64,000 bases of DNA from an uncultured Prolixibacteraceae bacterium (GCA_913063265.1 CAJXZG010000009.1:33988-97987), one strand, 5' to 3'; shown: positions 36,091 to 45,543, counted from the first letter of the stretch. Notes: generated by a model not told the origin, from the letters alone. Made by a program: numbers and translations.

Positions 36091-36253
36091 ATCGACTGTT
36101 TTGGTCTAAAAATATGATTATTCCATTTCTGAATTATTTAAAAAAAGTTAAACCATTAGTGTTCAATTAGGTTATTTGCTGTAATTCTGCACTTTACAGG
36201 ATAGGATTAAAACAGTGCGAATCAACAACGCATGAATAAGAATGTTTTTTTAT

Positions 36254-36269
36254 TAGTTTTGCGCGCAAA
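36254..36269 (+). promoter_or_regulatory. -7 box overlapped by a perfect palindrome before the acyl-CoA ligase gene
   Basis: TAGTTTTG (36254-36261) fits TAnnTTTG. It runs into the perfect 12-bp palindrome TTTGCGCGCAAA (36258-36269), which would cover the transcription start and is a plausible operator. No good -33 box. Confidence 0.45.
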
Positions 36270-36323
36270 TAAGTTACATGTTGTTTGCAGAGCAAATAAT
36301 TGGATAAACGAAAATATTTTGGA

Positions 36324-37988
36324 ATGAAGAATACTTCAAATCTTACAATTGCATCGCTTTTTAATGAGTCGGTAAAAAACTTTGCCAATAAAAATTCGCT
36401 GGTTTTTGTAGGGGAAGAAAAATATACCTATGGTCAATTGGGCAACGATGTGAATAAAGTTGCCAAAATGCTTAATGACCTTGGCGTAAAAAAAGGAGAT
36501 AAGGTTGCGATTTTAAGCACCAATATGCCAAACTGGGGAGTGGCATTTTTTGCCGTTGCGATAGCTGGGGCAATTGCAGTTCCTATTTTACCCGACTTTC
36601 ACGAGAATGAGGTAAAAACGATAATAGAACATTCGGAAACAAAAGTGATGTTTGTTTCTGAGGGACTTTTGGGAAATGTGTCCAAAGAATCACAAAAACT
36701 AATTGAGAAATTAATCTTAATTGAGAATTTTGCTATTGTTCCGCCAAAAAGCGCCCTTGAAAATATACAGGATTTACAATCATCATTACCCAAAACAGCC
36801 ACAGATTTTGTACAGGCCGACGTTGAGGAAGAAGATTTGGCTTCTATAATTTATACATCAGGAACAACAGGGAATTCGAAAGGAGTAATGTTAACACACA
36901 AGAACCTTGCATGGACTGCTCAGCAATGTTATACACTCCAGGAGATTAAAAGCAACGATCGATTTTTGTCTATCCTCCCGCTTTCACATACTTTGGAAAA
37001 TACAGTAGGTTTTCTGCTTCCGGTAAAATATGGTGCATCCATTCATTATTTAAAAAAACCTCCTGTAGCTGCGGTGTTATTGCCAGCCTTACAACAGGTA
37101 AAACCTACTATAATGCTATCGGTGCCGCTGATTATTGAGAAAGTTTTCCGCACAAAAATTTACCCGGCATTTCAGAAAAGTGCGCTTACCCGATTTTTAT
37201 ATTCAGTTCCGCCTGTCAGAAAAATTTTGCATAAAGTTGCTTCAAAAAAATTACATAAAACTTTTGGTGGTGCTCTTCATTTTTTTGGTATTGGAGGTGC
37301 AAAACTCGACTCAACTGTTGAACGTTTCTTAAGTGAGGGTAATTTCCCATATGCTATTGGTTATGGCTTAACAGAAACTTCACCCTTGCTTGCCGGTGCA
37401 ACGCCTGGCAAAACAAAAATTGGTTCAACAGGAATTGCAATGGAAGGAGTACAGTTAAGGATTGCTGACGCAGATCCTGTAACCGGAGAAGGAGAAATTC
37501 AGGCCAAGGGAGAAAATGTAATGCGTGGGTATTACAAAGCACCAGATATTACAAAAGAAGTTTTTGCCGAGGATGGATGGTTCAGGACCGGAGACCGTGG
37601 TTGTTTTGATAAAAACAATATGCTTTTTATTAAAGGGCGGATTAAAACCATGATTGTAGGCGCCAGTGGCGAAAATATTTATCCTGAAGAAATTGAATCT
37701 GTTATCAACAAAATGAGGTTTGTTTTGGAATCGCTGGTTGTGGAGAAAAAAGGAAAATTGGTTGCTATGATTCATCTAAATATGGAAGAGATTGAAAGCA
37801 ATTTCAAACATATGAAAGCTGAGGCGCAACAGTTTTTCCACGATAAATCGGAGGAGATTTTAAAAGAAATACATAAAAAAGTAAACGAAGAGGTAAATAA
37901 ATTTTCAAGAATACAGCAAGTGGTACTACAACCCAATCCATTTGAAAAAACACCGACTAAAAAAATCAAACGGTTTTTATACGCTTAG
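36324..37988 (+). CDS. AMP-binding long-chain acyl-CoA synthetase-like protein
   Basis: The ATG at 36324 (MKNTSNLTIASLF) is preferred to a TTG eight codons upstream. About 554 residues. ANL-superfamily motifs: the P-loop-like IIYTSGTTGNSKGVMLTH, the A5 motif YGLTETSPLLAG, the FRTGDRGCFD (A7) and the C-terminal catalytic lysine region NPFEKTPTKKIKRF. This activates a carboxylic acid, most likely a fatty acid, with ATP and CoA. Cytosolic or membrane-associated. A terminator follows. Confidence 0.92.
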   Translation: MKNTSNLTIASLFNESVKNFANKNSLVFVGEEKYTYGQLGNDVNKVAKMLNDLGVKKGDKVAILSTNMPNWGVAFFAVAIAGAIAVPILPDFHENEVKTIIEHSETKVMFVSEGLLGNVSKESQKLIEKLILIENFAIVPPKSALENIQDLQSSLPKTATDFVQADVEEEDLASIIYTSGTTGNSKGVMLTHKNLAWTAQQCYTLQEIKSNDRFLSILPLSHTLENTVGFLLPVKYGASIHYLKKPPVAAVLLPALQQVKPTIMLSVPLIIEKVFRTKIYPAFQKSALTRFLYSVPPVRKILHKVASKKLHKTFGGALHFFGIGGAKLDSTVERFLSEGNFPYAIGYGLTETSPLLAGATPGKTKIGSTGIAMEGVQLRIADADPVTGEGEIQAKGENVMRGYYKAPDITKEVFAEDGWFRTGDRGCFDKNNMLFIKGRIKTMIVGASGENIYPEEIESVINKMRFVLESLVVEKKGKLVAMIHLNMEEIESNFKHMKAEAQQFFHDKSEEILKEIHKKVNEEVNKFSRIQQVVLQPNPFEKTPTKKIKRFLYA

Positions 37989-38015
37989 CTCAAAAAAATC
38001 CGAGTTTATAAAATT

Positions 38016-38048
38016 GGAAAGTCCTTGCATAGTGGCTTTCCTATTTTT
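38016..38048 (+). terminator. Rho-independent terminator after the acyl-CoA ligase gene
   Basis: Stem GGAAAG(T)CC / GG(C)CTTTCC-type pairing (38016-38024 with 38034-38041), loop TTGCATAGT, then TATTTTTG. The T-tract overlaps the -33 box of the purM promoter, so termination and the next initiation are packed together. Confidence 0.65.
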
Positions 38049-38077
38049 GTTTCAACCCGAATTAAATGCTAATTTTG
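38046..38077 (+). promoter_or_regulatory. purM promoter
   Basis: TTTG (38046-38049), 20-bp spacer, TAATTTTG (38070-38077): an excellent Bacteroidota promoter. The ATG at 38066 lies inside the spacer, so translation must start at a later ATG. Confidence 0.75.
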
Positions 38078-38098
38078 CAGCCAGAAAATAAAAAGGTT

Positions 38099-39268
38099 AT
38101 GGTTACCGAATCGAGATATAGTGCAAGAGGGGTTTCAGCTTCTAAAGAAGATGTTCACGAAGCAATAAAAAACGTTGATAAAGGAATTTTCCCACAAGCA
38201 TTCTGCAAAATTATTCCTGACATTTTGGGTGGTGATTCGGAATGGTGCAATATTATGCATGCCGATGGAGCAGGCACAAAATCATCGCTTGCGTATATGT
38301 ATTGGAAAGAAACAGGTGACCTTTCGGTTTGGAAAGGCATTGCACAGGATGCATTAATTATGAATGTTGATGACCTGCTTTGCGTGGGTGCAACTGAAAA
38401 TATTCTGGTCTCTTCAACCATTGGACGAAACAAAAACAATATTCCCGGCGAAGTTATTTCTGCCATCATCAACGGTACAGAGGAACTTCTTTCTCAATTG
38501 AGGGATTTGGGAGTCAGTGTTTATTCAACAGGAGGAGAAACCGCTGATGTTGGAGATTTGGTGCGCACTATAATTGTAGATTCTACCGTAACCTGCAGAA
38601 TGAAAAGAGCAGATGTAATCTCGGCTGATAAAATATCTGCAGGAGATGTTATTATAGGACTTTCTTCCTTTGGACAGGCAAGCTACGAAACAGAATACAA
38701 TGGTGGTATGGGAAGCAATGGATTAACATCTGCCAGACACGATGTTTTTGCCAAATACCTGGCCGAAAAATATCCCGAGAGTTTTGATCCTGAAGTTCCA
38801 AATGATTTGGTTTATTCCGGTGGTTCCAGGTTAACAGATATAATTGAAGATTTGGGAATTGATGCCGGAAAACTTGTACTTTCTCCAACCAGAACCTATG
38901 CTCCTGTAATTAAAGCTGTTTTGGATAAATTTCGCACAGAAATCTCAGGCATGATTCATTGCTCGGGAGGTGCACAAACAAAAGTACTTCATTTTGTTGA
39001 TAACGTGCATGTTGTAAAGGACAATATGTTTGAAGTTCCGCCATTATTCAAAATAATTCAGGAAGAATCCGGAACCGATTGGAAAGAGATGTATAAGGTA
39101 TTTAATATGGGTCACAGATTTGAAATTTATACCAAACCAGAGATTGCAGATGAAATAATTGCAATTTCAAAATCTTTCAAAATTGATGCTCAGATAGTTG
39201 GGCAAGTTGAACCTTTTGAAGGTAAAAAACTTACCATTAAGACGGATAAGGGAACTTTCTTTTATTAG
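38099..39268 (+). CDS. purM: Phosphoribosylformylglycinamidine cyclo-ligase (AIR synthase), Bacteroidota type
   Basis: The start at 38099 (MVTESRYSARGVSASKEDVH) fits homologues and lies 22 bp after the -7 box; the upstream ATG at 38066 lies in the promoter. The 389-residue enzyme makes aminoimidazole ribonucleotide in purine synthesis. It has the PurM pattern: HADGAGTKSSLAYMYWKETG, IAQDALIMNVDDLLCVGA, STGGETADVGDLVRT, ISGMIHCSGGAQTKVLHF and FNMGHRFEIY. It is longer than the enterobacterial enzyme (about 345), as in Bacteroidota. Confidence 0.92.
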   Translation: MVTESRYSARGVSASKEDVHEAIKNVDKGIFPQAFCKIIPDILGGDSEWCNIMHADGAGTKSSLAYMYWKETGDLSVWKGIAQDALIMNVDDLLCVGATENILVSSTIGRNKNNIPGEVISAIINGTEELLSQLRDLGVSVYSTGGETADVGDLVRTIIVDSTVTCRMKRADVISADKISAGDVIIGLSSFGQASYETEYNGGMGSNGLTSARHDVFAKYLAEKYPESFDPEVPNDLVYSGGSRLTDIIEDLGIDAGKLVLSPTRTYAPVIKAVLDKFRTEISGMIHCSGGAQTKVLHFVDNVHVVKDNMFEVPPLFKIIQEESGTDWKEMYKVFNMGHRFEIYTKPEIADEIIAISKSFKIDAQIVGQVEPFEGKKLTIKTDKGTFFY

Positions 39269-39272
39269 CTCC

Positions 39273-39292
39273 ATTCCCGCGCAGGCGGGAAT
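39273..39292. repeat. Left palindrome ATTCCCGC-GCAG-GCGGGAAT
   Basis: A perfect 8-bp stem with a GCAG loop, 4 bp after the purM stop. It is the mirror image of the copy at 39601-39620 (one base different in the loop). Confidence 0.8.
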
Positions 39293-39305
39293 CCCATGTT
39301 ATCCT

Positions 39306-39593
39306 ATGGCAAACTTTTATGTTTACATATTAGCAAGCAAGCCTGATGGCGTTCTTTATATCGGTTTGACTAATGACCTGGAACGAAGATTGAGAGAACA
39401 CAAAGGAAAAGTTTTAAAAGGATTTACGAAAAGATACAATGTTGATACCCTGGTATATTTTGAAGAACATGACACCTACGATGAAGCTTTTACAAGAGAA
39501 AGAAGATTAAAAAAGTGGAATCGTGACTGGAAAATAAAATTAATAGAAAAGCAAAATCCAGGCTGGGAAGATTTAGCAGCACGGTGGTTTTAA
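39306..39593 (+). CDS. GIY-YIG nuclease family protein (URI-type), single-domain
   Basis: A 95-residue protein starting MANFYVYILASKPDG. The GIY part is VYIL, the YIG part LYIGLTNDLERRL with catalytic Arg27, and a Glu in FTRERRLKKWNRDWK is the likely metal ligand. The longer frame from 39198 would read through purM and a palindrome, so 39306 is the start. Single-domain URI-type proteins are common in Bacteroidota and poorly understood. The gene is inserted between purM and prfA and bracketed by two mirror-image palindromes, 14 bp upstream and 8 bp downstream, as in small mobile units. Confidence 0.85.
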   Translation: MANFYVYILASKPDGVLYIGLTNDLERRLREHKGKVLKGFTKRYNVDTLVYFEEHDTYDEAFTRERRLKKWNRDWKIKLIEKQNPGWEDLAARWF

Positions 39594-39600
39594 ATAAGAG

Positions 39601-39620
39601 ATTCCCGCCTGTGCGGGAAT
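39601..39620. repeat. Right palindrome ATTCCCGC-CTGT-GCGGGAAT
   Basis: A perfect 8-bp stem with a CTGT loop, inverted relative to the left copy. It may also act as a hairpin in the prfA leader. Confidence 0.8.
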
Positions 39621-39642
39621 GAGGATAAAAAAATAAAATATA

Positions 39643-40728
39643 ATGGCACAATACGAACTACTAAATAAATTCGAATCAATTAAACACAGATTTGAGGAGG
39701 TTGAACAACTAATTACCGATCCGGAGGTAATTAACGATATGAAACGGTATGTAAAATTGAATCAGGAATATAAAAATCTTGAGAAATTAGTTACCGTTTT
39801 TAAAGAATACAAAAACATGGTCGACAGCATTGAATCCGGAAAAGAAATCCTTGAAGAGGAAACTGATGCAGAATTGCTGGAAATGGCCAAAGAGGAGATT
39901 GAATTAGCCGAAACTCAGATTCCGGAAAAAGAGCAGGAAATAAAACTGCTTTTGGTTCCTGCTGATCCCGAAGACAGTAAAAACTGTATTCTTGAAATAC
40001 GCGCCGGTACCGGTGGAGATGAAGCAAGTATTTTTGCTGGCGACCTTTTCAGAATGTACACCAAATTCTGCGAGAAAAAAGGTTGGCGAATGGAAATCAG
40101 CAATGTAAATGAAGGAACATCAGGAGGTTACAAAGAAATTGTAGCAAGTATTTCGGGTGAGAATGTTTACGGGGTGATGAAATACGAATCGGGAGTACAT
40201 CGTGTGCAGCGTGTTCCGCAAACTGAAACGCAGGGGCGTGTGCATACTTCTGCTGCTACTGTTGCAATTTTACCTGAAGCCGAAGAGTTTGACATCGAAC
40301 TTAAAGAAAGTGACATCAGAAAAGATACCTACTGTTCTTCGGGACCGGGAGGGCAATCGGTTAATACTACTTATTCTGCAATCCGCCTAACACATATTCC
40401 AACCGGAATTGTGGTTACCTGCCAGGATCAAAAATCACAGTTAAAAAACCTGGCAAAGGCAATGATTGAATTACGTTCAAGGATTTATGCCATGGAACAT
40501 CAAAAATATCTTGATGAAATTTCTTCAAAAAGAAAAACAATGGTTTCCACAGGTGACAGATCTGCAAAAATTCGCACTTATAATTATCCTCAGGGACGTG
40601 TTACTGATCACCGGATTAATCTCACATTATACAATTTACAGGCAATTGTAAATGGCGACATCGATGAAATAATCGAGAAACTGATGATAGAAGAAAATGC
40701 TGAAAAACTGAAAGAAGCAGAAATTTAA
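39643..40728 (+). CDS. prfA: Peptide chain release factor 1
   Basis: A 361-residue class-I release factor for UAA and UAG. The catalytic GGQ is at residues 236-238 (GPGGQSVN). The RF1-type P-x-T anticodon tripeptide reads Pro-Gln-Thr at 192-194 ([14 protein letters not shown]). The C-terminal block [19 protein letters not shown] is typical. The GGQ glutamine may be methylated by PrmC (not in the window). The middle residue of P-x-T is commonly Ala or Val, so Gln is slightly unusual. Confidence 0.97.
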   Translation: MAQYELLNKFESIKHRFEEVEQLITDPEVINDMKRYVKLNQEYKNLEKLVTVFKEYKNMVDSIESGKEILEEETDAELLEMAKEEIELAETQIPEKEQEIKLLLVPADPEDSKNCILEIRAGTGGDEASIFAGDLFRMYTKFCEKKGWRMEISNVNEGTSGGYKEIVASISGENVYGVMKYESGVHRVQRVPQTETQGRVHTSAATVAILPEAEEFDIELKESDIRKDTYCSSGPGGQSVNTTYSAIRLTHIPTGIVVTCQDQKSQLKNLAKAMIELRSRIYAMEHQKYLDEISSKRKTMVSTGDRSAKIRTYNYPQGRVTDHRINLTLYNLQAIVNGDIDEIIEKLMIEENAEKLKEAEI

Positions 40729-40750
40729 TTATAACATATAATAACAATTC

Positions 40751-40785
40751 GAACTTCGGGCTTCGGACTTCGGACTACCAACTTT
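40751..40785. repeat. Heptad array (GGACTTC type)
   Basis: Five in-phase units: GAACTTC, GGGCTTC, GGACTTC, GGACTAC, CAACTTT. It ends 5 bp before the pyrF start codon, so it is likely part of the pyrF leader. Confidence 0.8.
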
Positions 40786-40790
40786 GCATT

Positions 40791-41624
40791 ATGAATCAAC
40801 AACAACTTTTCGAACAAATACAAAAAAAACGCAGCTTTTTGTGCGTAGGACTGGACACAGATATTGAAAAAATCCCATCACATTTATTGGAAAAAACTGA
40901 TCCAATTTTTGAGTTCAACAAAGAAATAATTGATGCGACAGCAGAATTTACAGTTGCTTATAAACCTAATCTTGCTTTTTATGAAAGTTTGGGTTCGGGC
41001 GGAATTGTAAACCTCGAAAAAACTGTACAATATATAAAATCAAATTATCCCGACATTTTTATCATCGCTGACGCCAAAAGGGGAGATATTGGAAATACGT
41101 CTAATTTATATGCCCGTGCCTTTTTTCAAAATCAGAAATTTGATGCAGTAACAGTTGCTCCGTATATGGGAGAAGATTCTGTAAAACCTTTTATGGAATA
41201 CAAAGAAAAGTGGGTAATCCTGCTTGCTCTAACTTCAAATAAAGGTGCTTTTGATTTTCAGTTTCTGAAAGATGAAGAAAGTGGCGATTTGCTTTTTGAG
41301 TCGGTGCTAAAAAAATCACAAAACTGGGGTACTGAAGAAAACCTGATGTACGTTGTTGGTGCAACCAAAGCTGAAAAGTTAAAGGAAATTCGGGAGATCG
41401 TACCTAACCATTTCCTTTTAGTTCCGGGAGTTGGAGCCCAGGGAGGCAGTTTGCAGGAAGTTGCACAAAATGGGTTAAACAGTAAATGTGGTTTATTGGT
41501 AAACTCTTCCCGTGGTATAATTTATGCTTCTAAAGGAAAAGATTTTTCAGAAAAAGCCGGAGAAGCAGCAAAAGAAGTTCAACTGGAAATGGAAAAGTTA
41601 TTGCAGGAAGCCAATCTACTTTGA
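40791..41624 (+). CDS. pyrF: Orotidine-5'-phosphate decarboxylase
   Basis: A 277-residue enzyme of the longer OMP decarboxylase subfamily, making [17 protein letters not shown] at the N-terminus, the catalytic D-A-K-R-G-D ([14 protein letters not shown], about 97-110) and the phosphate loop [11 protein letters not shown] (about 210-220) are intact. Cytosolic. Together with prfA it forms a plus-strand pair. Confidence 0.95.
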   Translation: MNQQQLFEQIQKKRSFLCVGLDTDIEKIPSHLLEKTDPIFEFNKEIIDATAEFTVAYKPNLAFYESLGSGGIVNLEKTVQYIKSNYPDIFIIADAKRGDIGNTSNLYARAFFQNQKFDAVTVAPYMGEDSVKPFMEYKEKWVILLALTSNKGAFDFQFLKDEESGDLLFESVLKKSQNWGTEENLMYVVGATKAEKLKEIREIVPNHFLLVPGVGAQGGSLQEVAQNGLNSKCGLLVNSSRGIIYASKGKDFSEKAGEAAKEVQLEMEKLLQEANLL

Positions 41625-41690
41625 CAATTCAGTTATCATTTTTAATATTTAATCTGAGCTGGTGTTACACAATAAAGGTATTTAGTACGA

Positions 41691-42494
41691 TCAATAGTAA
41701 ACATAGGTAAAACCATCATCTCGTTTTACCGGATAATCAGCAATATTATATTCGTAGTTATATTCCATTGTGCGGTTTGCATCAGGATCAGAATAAATGA
41801 TATAGGTCTCTTTTACAACATTGTTTTGGTTGGTATTTTTCCCCGGCATCATCAAAGCTCTAAATGATAAATACGGATTATGCTTTTCATCGAATTCGTA
41901 AGTTCTTGTTGATTGCAGGCTTGATGTCCCATCTTCACTGATAAAGTAACGATCTTGTTTATTCAGGTTACCTTTGCTATCATAAAAATAATCATCGTAA
42001 ACAGATTTTTTATTTTCATAATATGAAATTCGGCGTTCAATTCTTTCATCCATGTTATAAATAAAAGTATCAATAGTAATTTCGCCTCCGTTTAACCTGT
42101 ACATTGTCCTTTTTTTTAGTTTACCCGAGGCATGATATTCAAAAGTGTAATAATTGTCTTTTTCTGTATTGTCAGGAGAAACCCATTCAGTCCTTTGCAT
42201 TGCTTCATTTAATATTTCAAGGCTGCTGCTCGCTATTCTTTCATCCCGGTAAAAGTCGGATTGAATAAGCTGATTTGCTGAATTATAGGTATGTTTCGAA
42301 TAATGGAATTTACTCTTCTCCTCGGCAATTAATCCTGCATTTGTGTAAGTATATTCAAAACTTAGTTCATCTTCAATAAAAACTTGTTTCAGCAAATGCA
42401 ACTTATCAGGATCGTCTGATAAAACCTCATCGCCACAGGAGAAGCAAACAAGTACAATAATAAATGTGAATAAGGAAAAATAGTTTTTCATCAT
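41691..42494 (-). CDS. Lipoprotein with YD-like repeats, function unknown
   Basis: The start is placed at one of two adjacent ATGs (42494 or 42491), where a lipoprotein signal begins (MKNYFSLFTFIIVLVCFSC); the longer frame to 42566 adds residues lying upstream of the -7 box. About 267 residues. The mature part has short repeats around Tyr-containing beta turns (FEYTYTNAGLIAEE, HTYNSANQLIQSDFY, YHASGKLKKRTMYR, YDSKGNLNKQDRYF), which resemble YD/RHS-type repeats of surface proteins. No function can be assigned. It is divergent from a sulfatase gene. Confidence 0.72.
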   Translation of the reverse strand: MMKNYFSLFTFIIVLVCFSCGDEVLSDDPDKLHLLKQVFIEDELSFEYTYTNAGLIAEEKSKFHYSKHTYNSANQLIQSDFYRDERIASSSLEILNEAMQRTEWVSPDNTEKDNYYTFEYHASGKLKKRTMYRLNGGEITIDTFIYNMDERIERRISYYENKKSVYDDYFYDSKGNLNKQDRYFISEDGTSSLQSTRTYEFDEKHNPYLSFRALMMPGKNTNQNNVVKETYIIYSDPDANRTMEYNYEYNIADYPVKRDDGFTYVYY

Positions 42495-42526
42495 AATTCG
42501 GTTAGATTCATTCTTGATTTCAAAAG

Positions 42527-42534
42527 CAAAAATA
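42527..42534 (-). promoter_or_regulatory. Candidate -7 box for the YD-repeat lipoprotein
   Basis: TATTTTTG on the minus strand, 33 bp before the preferred start. No clear -33 TTTG. Confidence 0.45.
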
Positions 42535-42554
42535 TTTGTAATTAATAAAAATAA

Positions 42555-42583
42555 TTTGAATCTCAATTAAATACTTATTTTTG
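42555..42583 (+). promoter_or_regulatory. Candidate promoter for the second sulfatase
   Basis: TTTG (42555-42558), 17-bp spacer, TATTTTTG (42576-42583). The sulfatase ATG is 41 bp downstream. Confidence 0.55.
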
Positions 42584-42623
42584 ATTCAAGAAAAGAGAAA
42601 TTTTCCAATTTAAACCTAATCTT

Positions 42624-44084
42624 ATGAAAAAAATCTCGATTAATCTATTATTGCTTATTATTATTTCATTGTTTTCCTGTACCCGGAAGGAGAATGAAAA
42701 TAGACAAAAAAATCAACAGCCTAATTTTGTAATTGTATTTATAGATGACATGGGTTTTGGAGATATCGGCACCCAGGGAGTTACAGGGTGGACCACTCCA
42801 AATCTGGATAAAATGGCTGCAGAAGGAATGCGTTTTACCAATTTTTATTCAGCCCAACCGGTTTGTAGTGCTTCACGTGCCGGATTATTAACAGGTTGTT
42901 ATCCAAACCGTATCGGTATTTCCGGAGCGTTATTTCCATATCACGAGGTTGGTTTAAATCCAAAAGAAACAACCATTGCTGAAATGTTAAAAGAAAAAGG
43001 TTATGCAACCGCTATTTTCGGGAAGTGGCACCTGGGGCACCATAAGGAATTTCTTCCGCTTCAACACGGTTTTGACGAATATATTGGCGTACCATATTCT
43101 AACGATATGTGGCCTTTGAGCAATACAGGCAAAAAACTTCCTGAAGGCCATGGACGGTTAGACTACCCGGATCTACCTGTAATGAAAGACAATAATGTAC
43201 TATTTACGATTACGGATTGGGAAGGTCAGGACACCTTAACAACCCTCTATACGGAAAAAGCAGTTGAATTTATCAACAAAAATGCCGACAATCCTTTCTT
43301 CCTTTATGTGCCGCATACCATGGCGCATATTCCTTTAGGAGTTTCGGATAAATTCAGAGGGAAAAGTGAGCAGGGTGTGTATGGCGATGTAATGATGGAA
43401 ATAGATTGGAGTGTGGGTGAAATTGAAAAGGCTTTGGTAGCGAACGGAATTGCAGAAAATACAGTAGTCATCTTTACAACAGACAACGGCCCCTGGCTGA
43501 ACTTTGGCAATCATGCCGGATCATCAGGTGGATTACGCGAAGGGAAAACAACCAGCTGGGAAGGCGGACAACGTGTTCCGTTTATCGTAAAATGGCCGGC
43601 TGCAATTCCGGCAGGAACTATTTGTAACCAGTTGGGATGTGCCATAGATATACTTCCAAGTTTTGCTGAAATTGCTCAAGCTTCGTTGCCAGATTTAAAA
43701 ATTGACGGAGTTAGTCTGGCAGAATTATGGAAAGGAACTACAGATGCCAGCCCACGTGAAGATATATGGTTTTATTTTGGAAAAAACAATCTTAACGGTG
43801 TTCGTAAAGGAAACTGGAAACTTGTGCTTCCTCACACCTGGCAATCTTACAATACAAAGCCGGGGATGGATGGTGAAGGCGGTCGCAGAATAAGTATGAA
43901 GGTCGAAAAACCTGAATTATATAATATGATGCGCGATCCCGGAGAACAGTATAATGTTATTGATTACAATCCTGAAAAAGCTGCCGAATTGATGAAGGTT
44001 GTTGAAAGTGCAAGGGCCGAACTTGGTGATTTAAACGTTGGGATTGCAGAAGGAACGGGAAACCGTAAGATTGGCAGAAAATAA
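42624..44084 (+). CDS. Formylglycine-dependent sulfatase (lipoprotein)
   Basis: A 486-residue sulfatase with a lipoprotein signal (LIIISLFSC, Cys about 19). The formylglycine motif is Cys81-Ser-Ala-Ser-Arg85, the C-x-A-x-R variant. Metal-site motifs are IVFIDDMGFGD near the start and FTTDNGPW (about 290). KWHLGHH is the typical active-site Lys/His block. It differs in motif and length from the sulfatase at 33-35 kb, so likely a different substrate. It is followed on the same strand by a GntP permease, which may import the released product. Confidence 0.94.
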   Translation: MKKISINLLLLIIISLFSCTRKENENRQKNQQPNFVIVFIDDMGFGDIGTQGVTGWTTPNLDKMAAEGMRFTNFYSAQPVCSASRAGLLTGCYPNRIGISGALFPYHEVGLNPKETTIAEMLKEKGYATAIFGKWHLGHHKEFLPLQHGFDEYIGVPYSNDMWPLSNTGKKLPEGHGRLDYPDLPVMKDNNVLFTITDWEGQDTLTTLYTEKAVEFINKNADNPFFLYVPHTMAHIPLGVSDKFRGKSEQGVYGDVMMEIDWSVGEIEKALVANGIAENTVVIFTTDNGPWLNFGNHAGSSGGLREGKTTSWEGGQRVPFIVKWPAAIPAGTICNQLGCAIDILPSFAEIAQASLPDLKIDGVSLAELWKGTTDASPREDIWFYFGKNNLNGVRKGNWKLVLPHTWQSYNTKPGMDGEGGRRISMKVEKPELYNMMRDPGEQYNVIDYNPEKAAELMKVVESARAELGDLNVGIAEGTGNRKIGRK

Positions 44085-44139
44085 TATTTATTATAATCTG
44101 GTCAATCTTTAGCAAAATAAAAAACTTAAATAAATTGAA

Positions 44140-45498
44140 ATGACCACACCATTTCTTCTTTTTATTGTTATTTCAGCAGTTGCAATATTGCTAATAATGG
44201 TATTGAAATTAAAAGTTAGTGCATTTATCTCACTTTTAATAACAGCCATTTACGTTGGAATAATTGCAGGAATGCCATTAAAAGAAGTTACAAAAGCTAT
44301 CCAGGACGGTATGGCCGGAACCCTTGGATTTGTGGCAACAGTTGTAGGTTTGGGAGCAATTTTTGGCCAGATGCTCGAAAGTTCGGGGGGTGCAGAATCT
44401 TTGGCTCATTACCTTTTAAAAAAGTTTGGAAAAGACAGGGCATCATGGGCAATGGTAATTACCGGATTTATTGTTGCTATTCCGGTTTTCCTCGATGTCG
44501 GTTTTATTATTCTTGTCCCGATAATTTATGCTTTGGCGAGAGACTCCAAAAGATCTTTACTTTATTATGGTATACCATTGCTGGCAGGACTGGCAGTTAC
44601 TCATAGTTTTATTCCTCCTACTCCTGGTCCGGTTGCTGTTGCCGATATCATCAATGTTCAACTCGGCTGGGTGATTCTGTTGGGAGTAATACTGGGATTT
44701 CCAACGGCAGTTATTGCCGGTCCGGTTTTTGGTAAATACATTTCAAAAAAAATCCATATAGAACCACCAAAAGAGTTTCAGGTAACAAAAAAAGAATATG
44801 ACGAAAACAACCTCCCTCCATTCAATTTAATAGCTATAATTATCGCGGTTCCTTTACTTTTGATTTTAGTAAATACTTTTACCGGATTGGCTGTTACCAA
44901 AAATGTTGTTTCAAAAACAATTTTTACTGATATACTGGAATTTATTGGACATCCCTTCTCCGCATTAATAATTGCTACATTGCTGGCGAGCTATTTTCTT
45001 GGAATAAAACGTGGAATGGAAAAACAAAAAATCCTCGATTTAAGTACAAAAGCACTTGGACCTGCCGGGATTATAATTCTGATAACCGGTGCCGGTGGAG
45101 TTTTAAAACAAATCCTGGTTGACAGTGGAATCGGAAAAATTATGGCCGAATCAATGGCCGATTCCGCTTTACCACCAATATTACTGGCATGGTTACTTGC
45201 TGCTGTTGTAAGGGTTACACAGGGTTCAGCAACGGTTGCGATGATTACAGCTGCCGGAATTATTGCACCGGTATTAAGCGAATTTGGATTAAACGATCCA
45301 CAAAGGGCTTTGGTGGTTCTTTCTATTGCCTCAGGCGCAACTCTTCTTTCGCATGTAAATGATAGTGGTTTTTGGCTGGTAGGAAAATATTTTGGAATGA
45401 CCGAAAAACAAACCCTGCAATCGTGGACAGTTATGGAATCGATAATTGCGGTTTGCGGATTGGCTTTTACACTTTTAGCAAGTATGTTTTTTAGATAA
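44140..45498 (+). CDS. GntP-family gluconate/sugar-acid proton symporter
   Basis: A 452-residue inner-membrane permease with 12 or so hydrophobic helices. GntP-type blocks include ATVVGLGAIFGQMLESSGGAE, VFLDVGFIILVPIIYALAR and ATLLSHVNDSGFWLVGKYFG. The family imports gluconate or related sugar acids with protons. It follows the sulfatase by 55 bp, so co-expression is plausible: the sulfatase would act outside the cell and the permease import an acid derivative. No gluconate kinase is nearby. Confidence 0.9.
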   Translation: MTTPFLLFIVISAVAILLIMVLKLKVSAFISLLITAIYVGIIAGMPLKEVTKAIQDGMAGTLGFVATVVGLGAIFGQMLESSGGAESLAHYLLKKFGKDRASWAMVITGFIVAIPVFLDVGFIILVPIIYALARDSKRSLLYYGIPLLAGLAVTHSFIPPTPGPVAVADIINVQLGWVILLGVILGFPTAVIAGPVFGKYISKKIHIEPPKEFQVTKKEYDENNLPPFNLIAIIIAVPLLLILVNTFTGLAVTKNVVSKTIFTDILEFIGHPFSALIIATLLASYFLGIKRGMEKQKILDLSTKALGPAGIIILITGAGGVLKQILVDSGIGKIMAESMADSALPPILLAWLLAAVVRVTQGSATVAMITAAGIIAPVLSEFGLNDPQRALVVLSIASGATLLSHVNDSGFWLVGKYFGMTEKQTLQSWTVMESIIAVCGLAFTLLASMFFR

Positions 45499-45543
45499 TA
45501 AGTTCAGAGATACCAGCATGCTGAAAATTAATCAATACAAATC

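Noticed and set aside
39198..39305. Longer N-terminus for the GIY-YIG protein
   Set aside because: It would translate the end of purM in another frame and the palindrome (giving IPAQAGIP), which is not protein-like.
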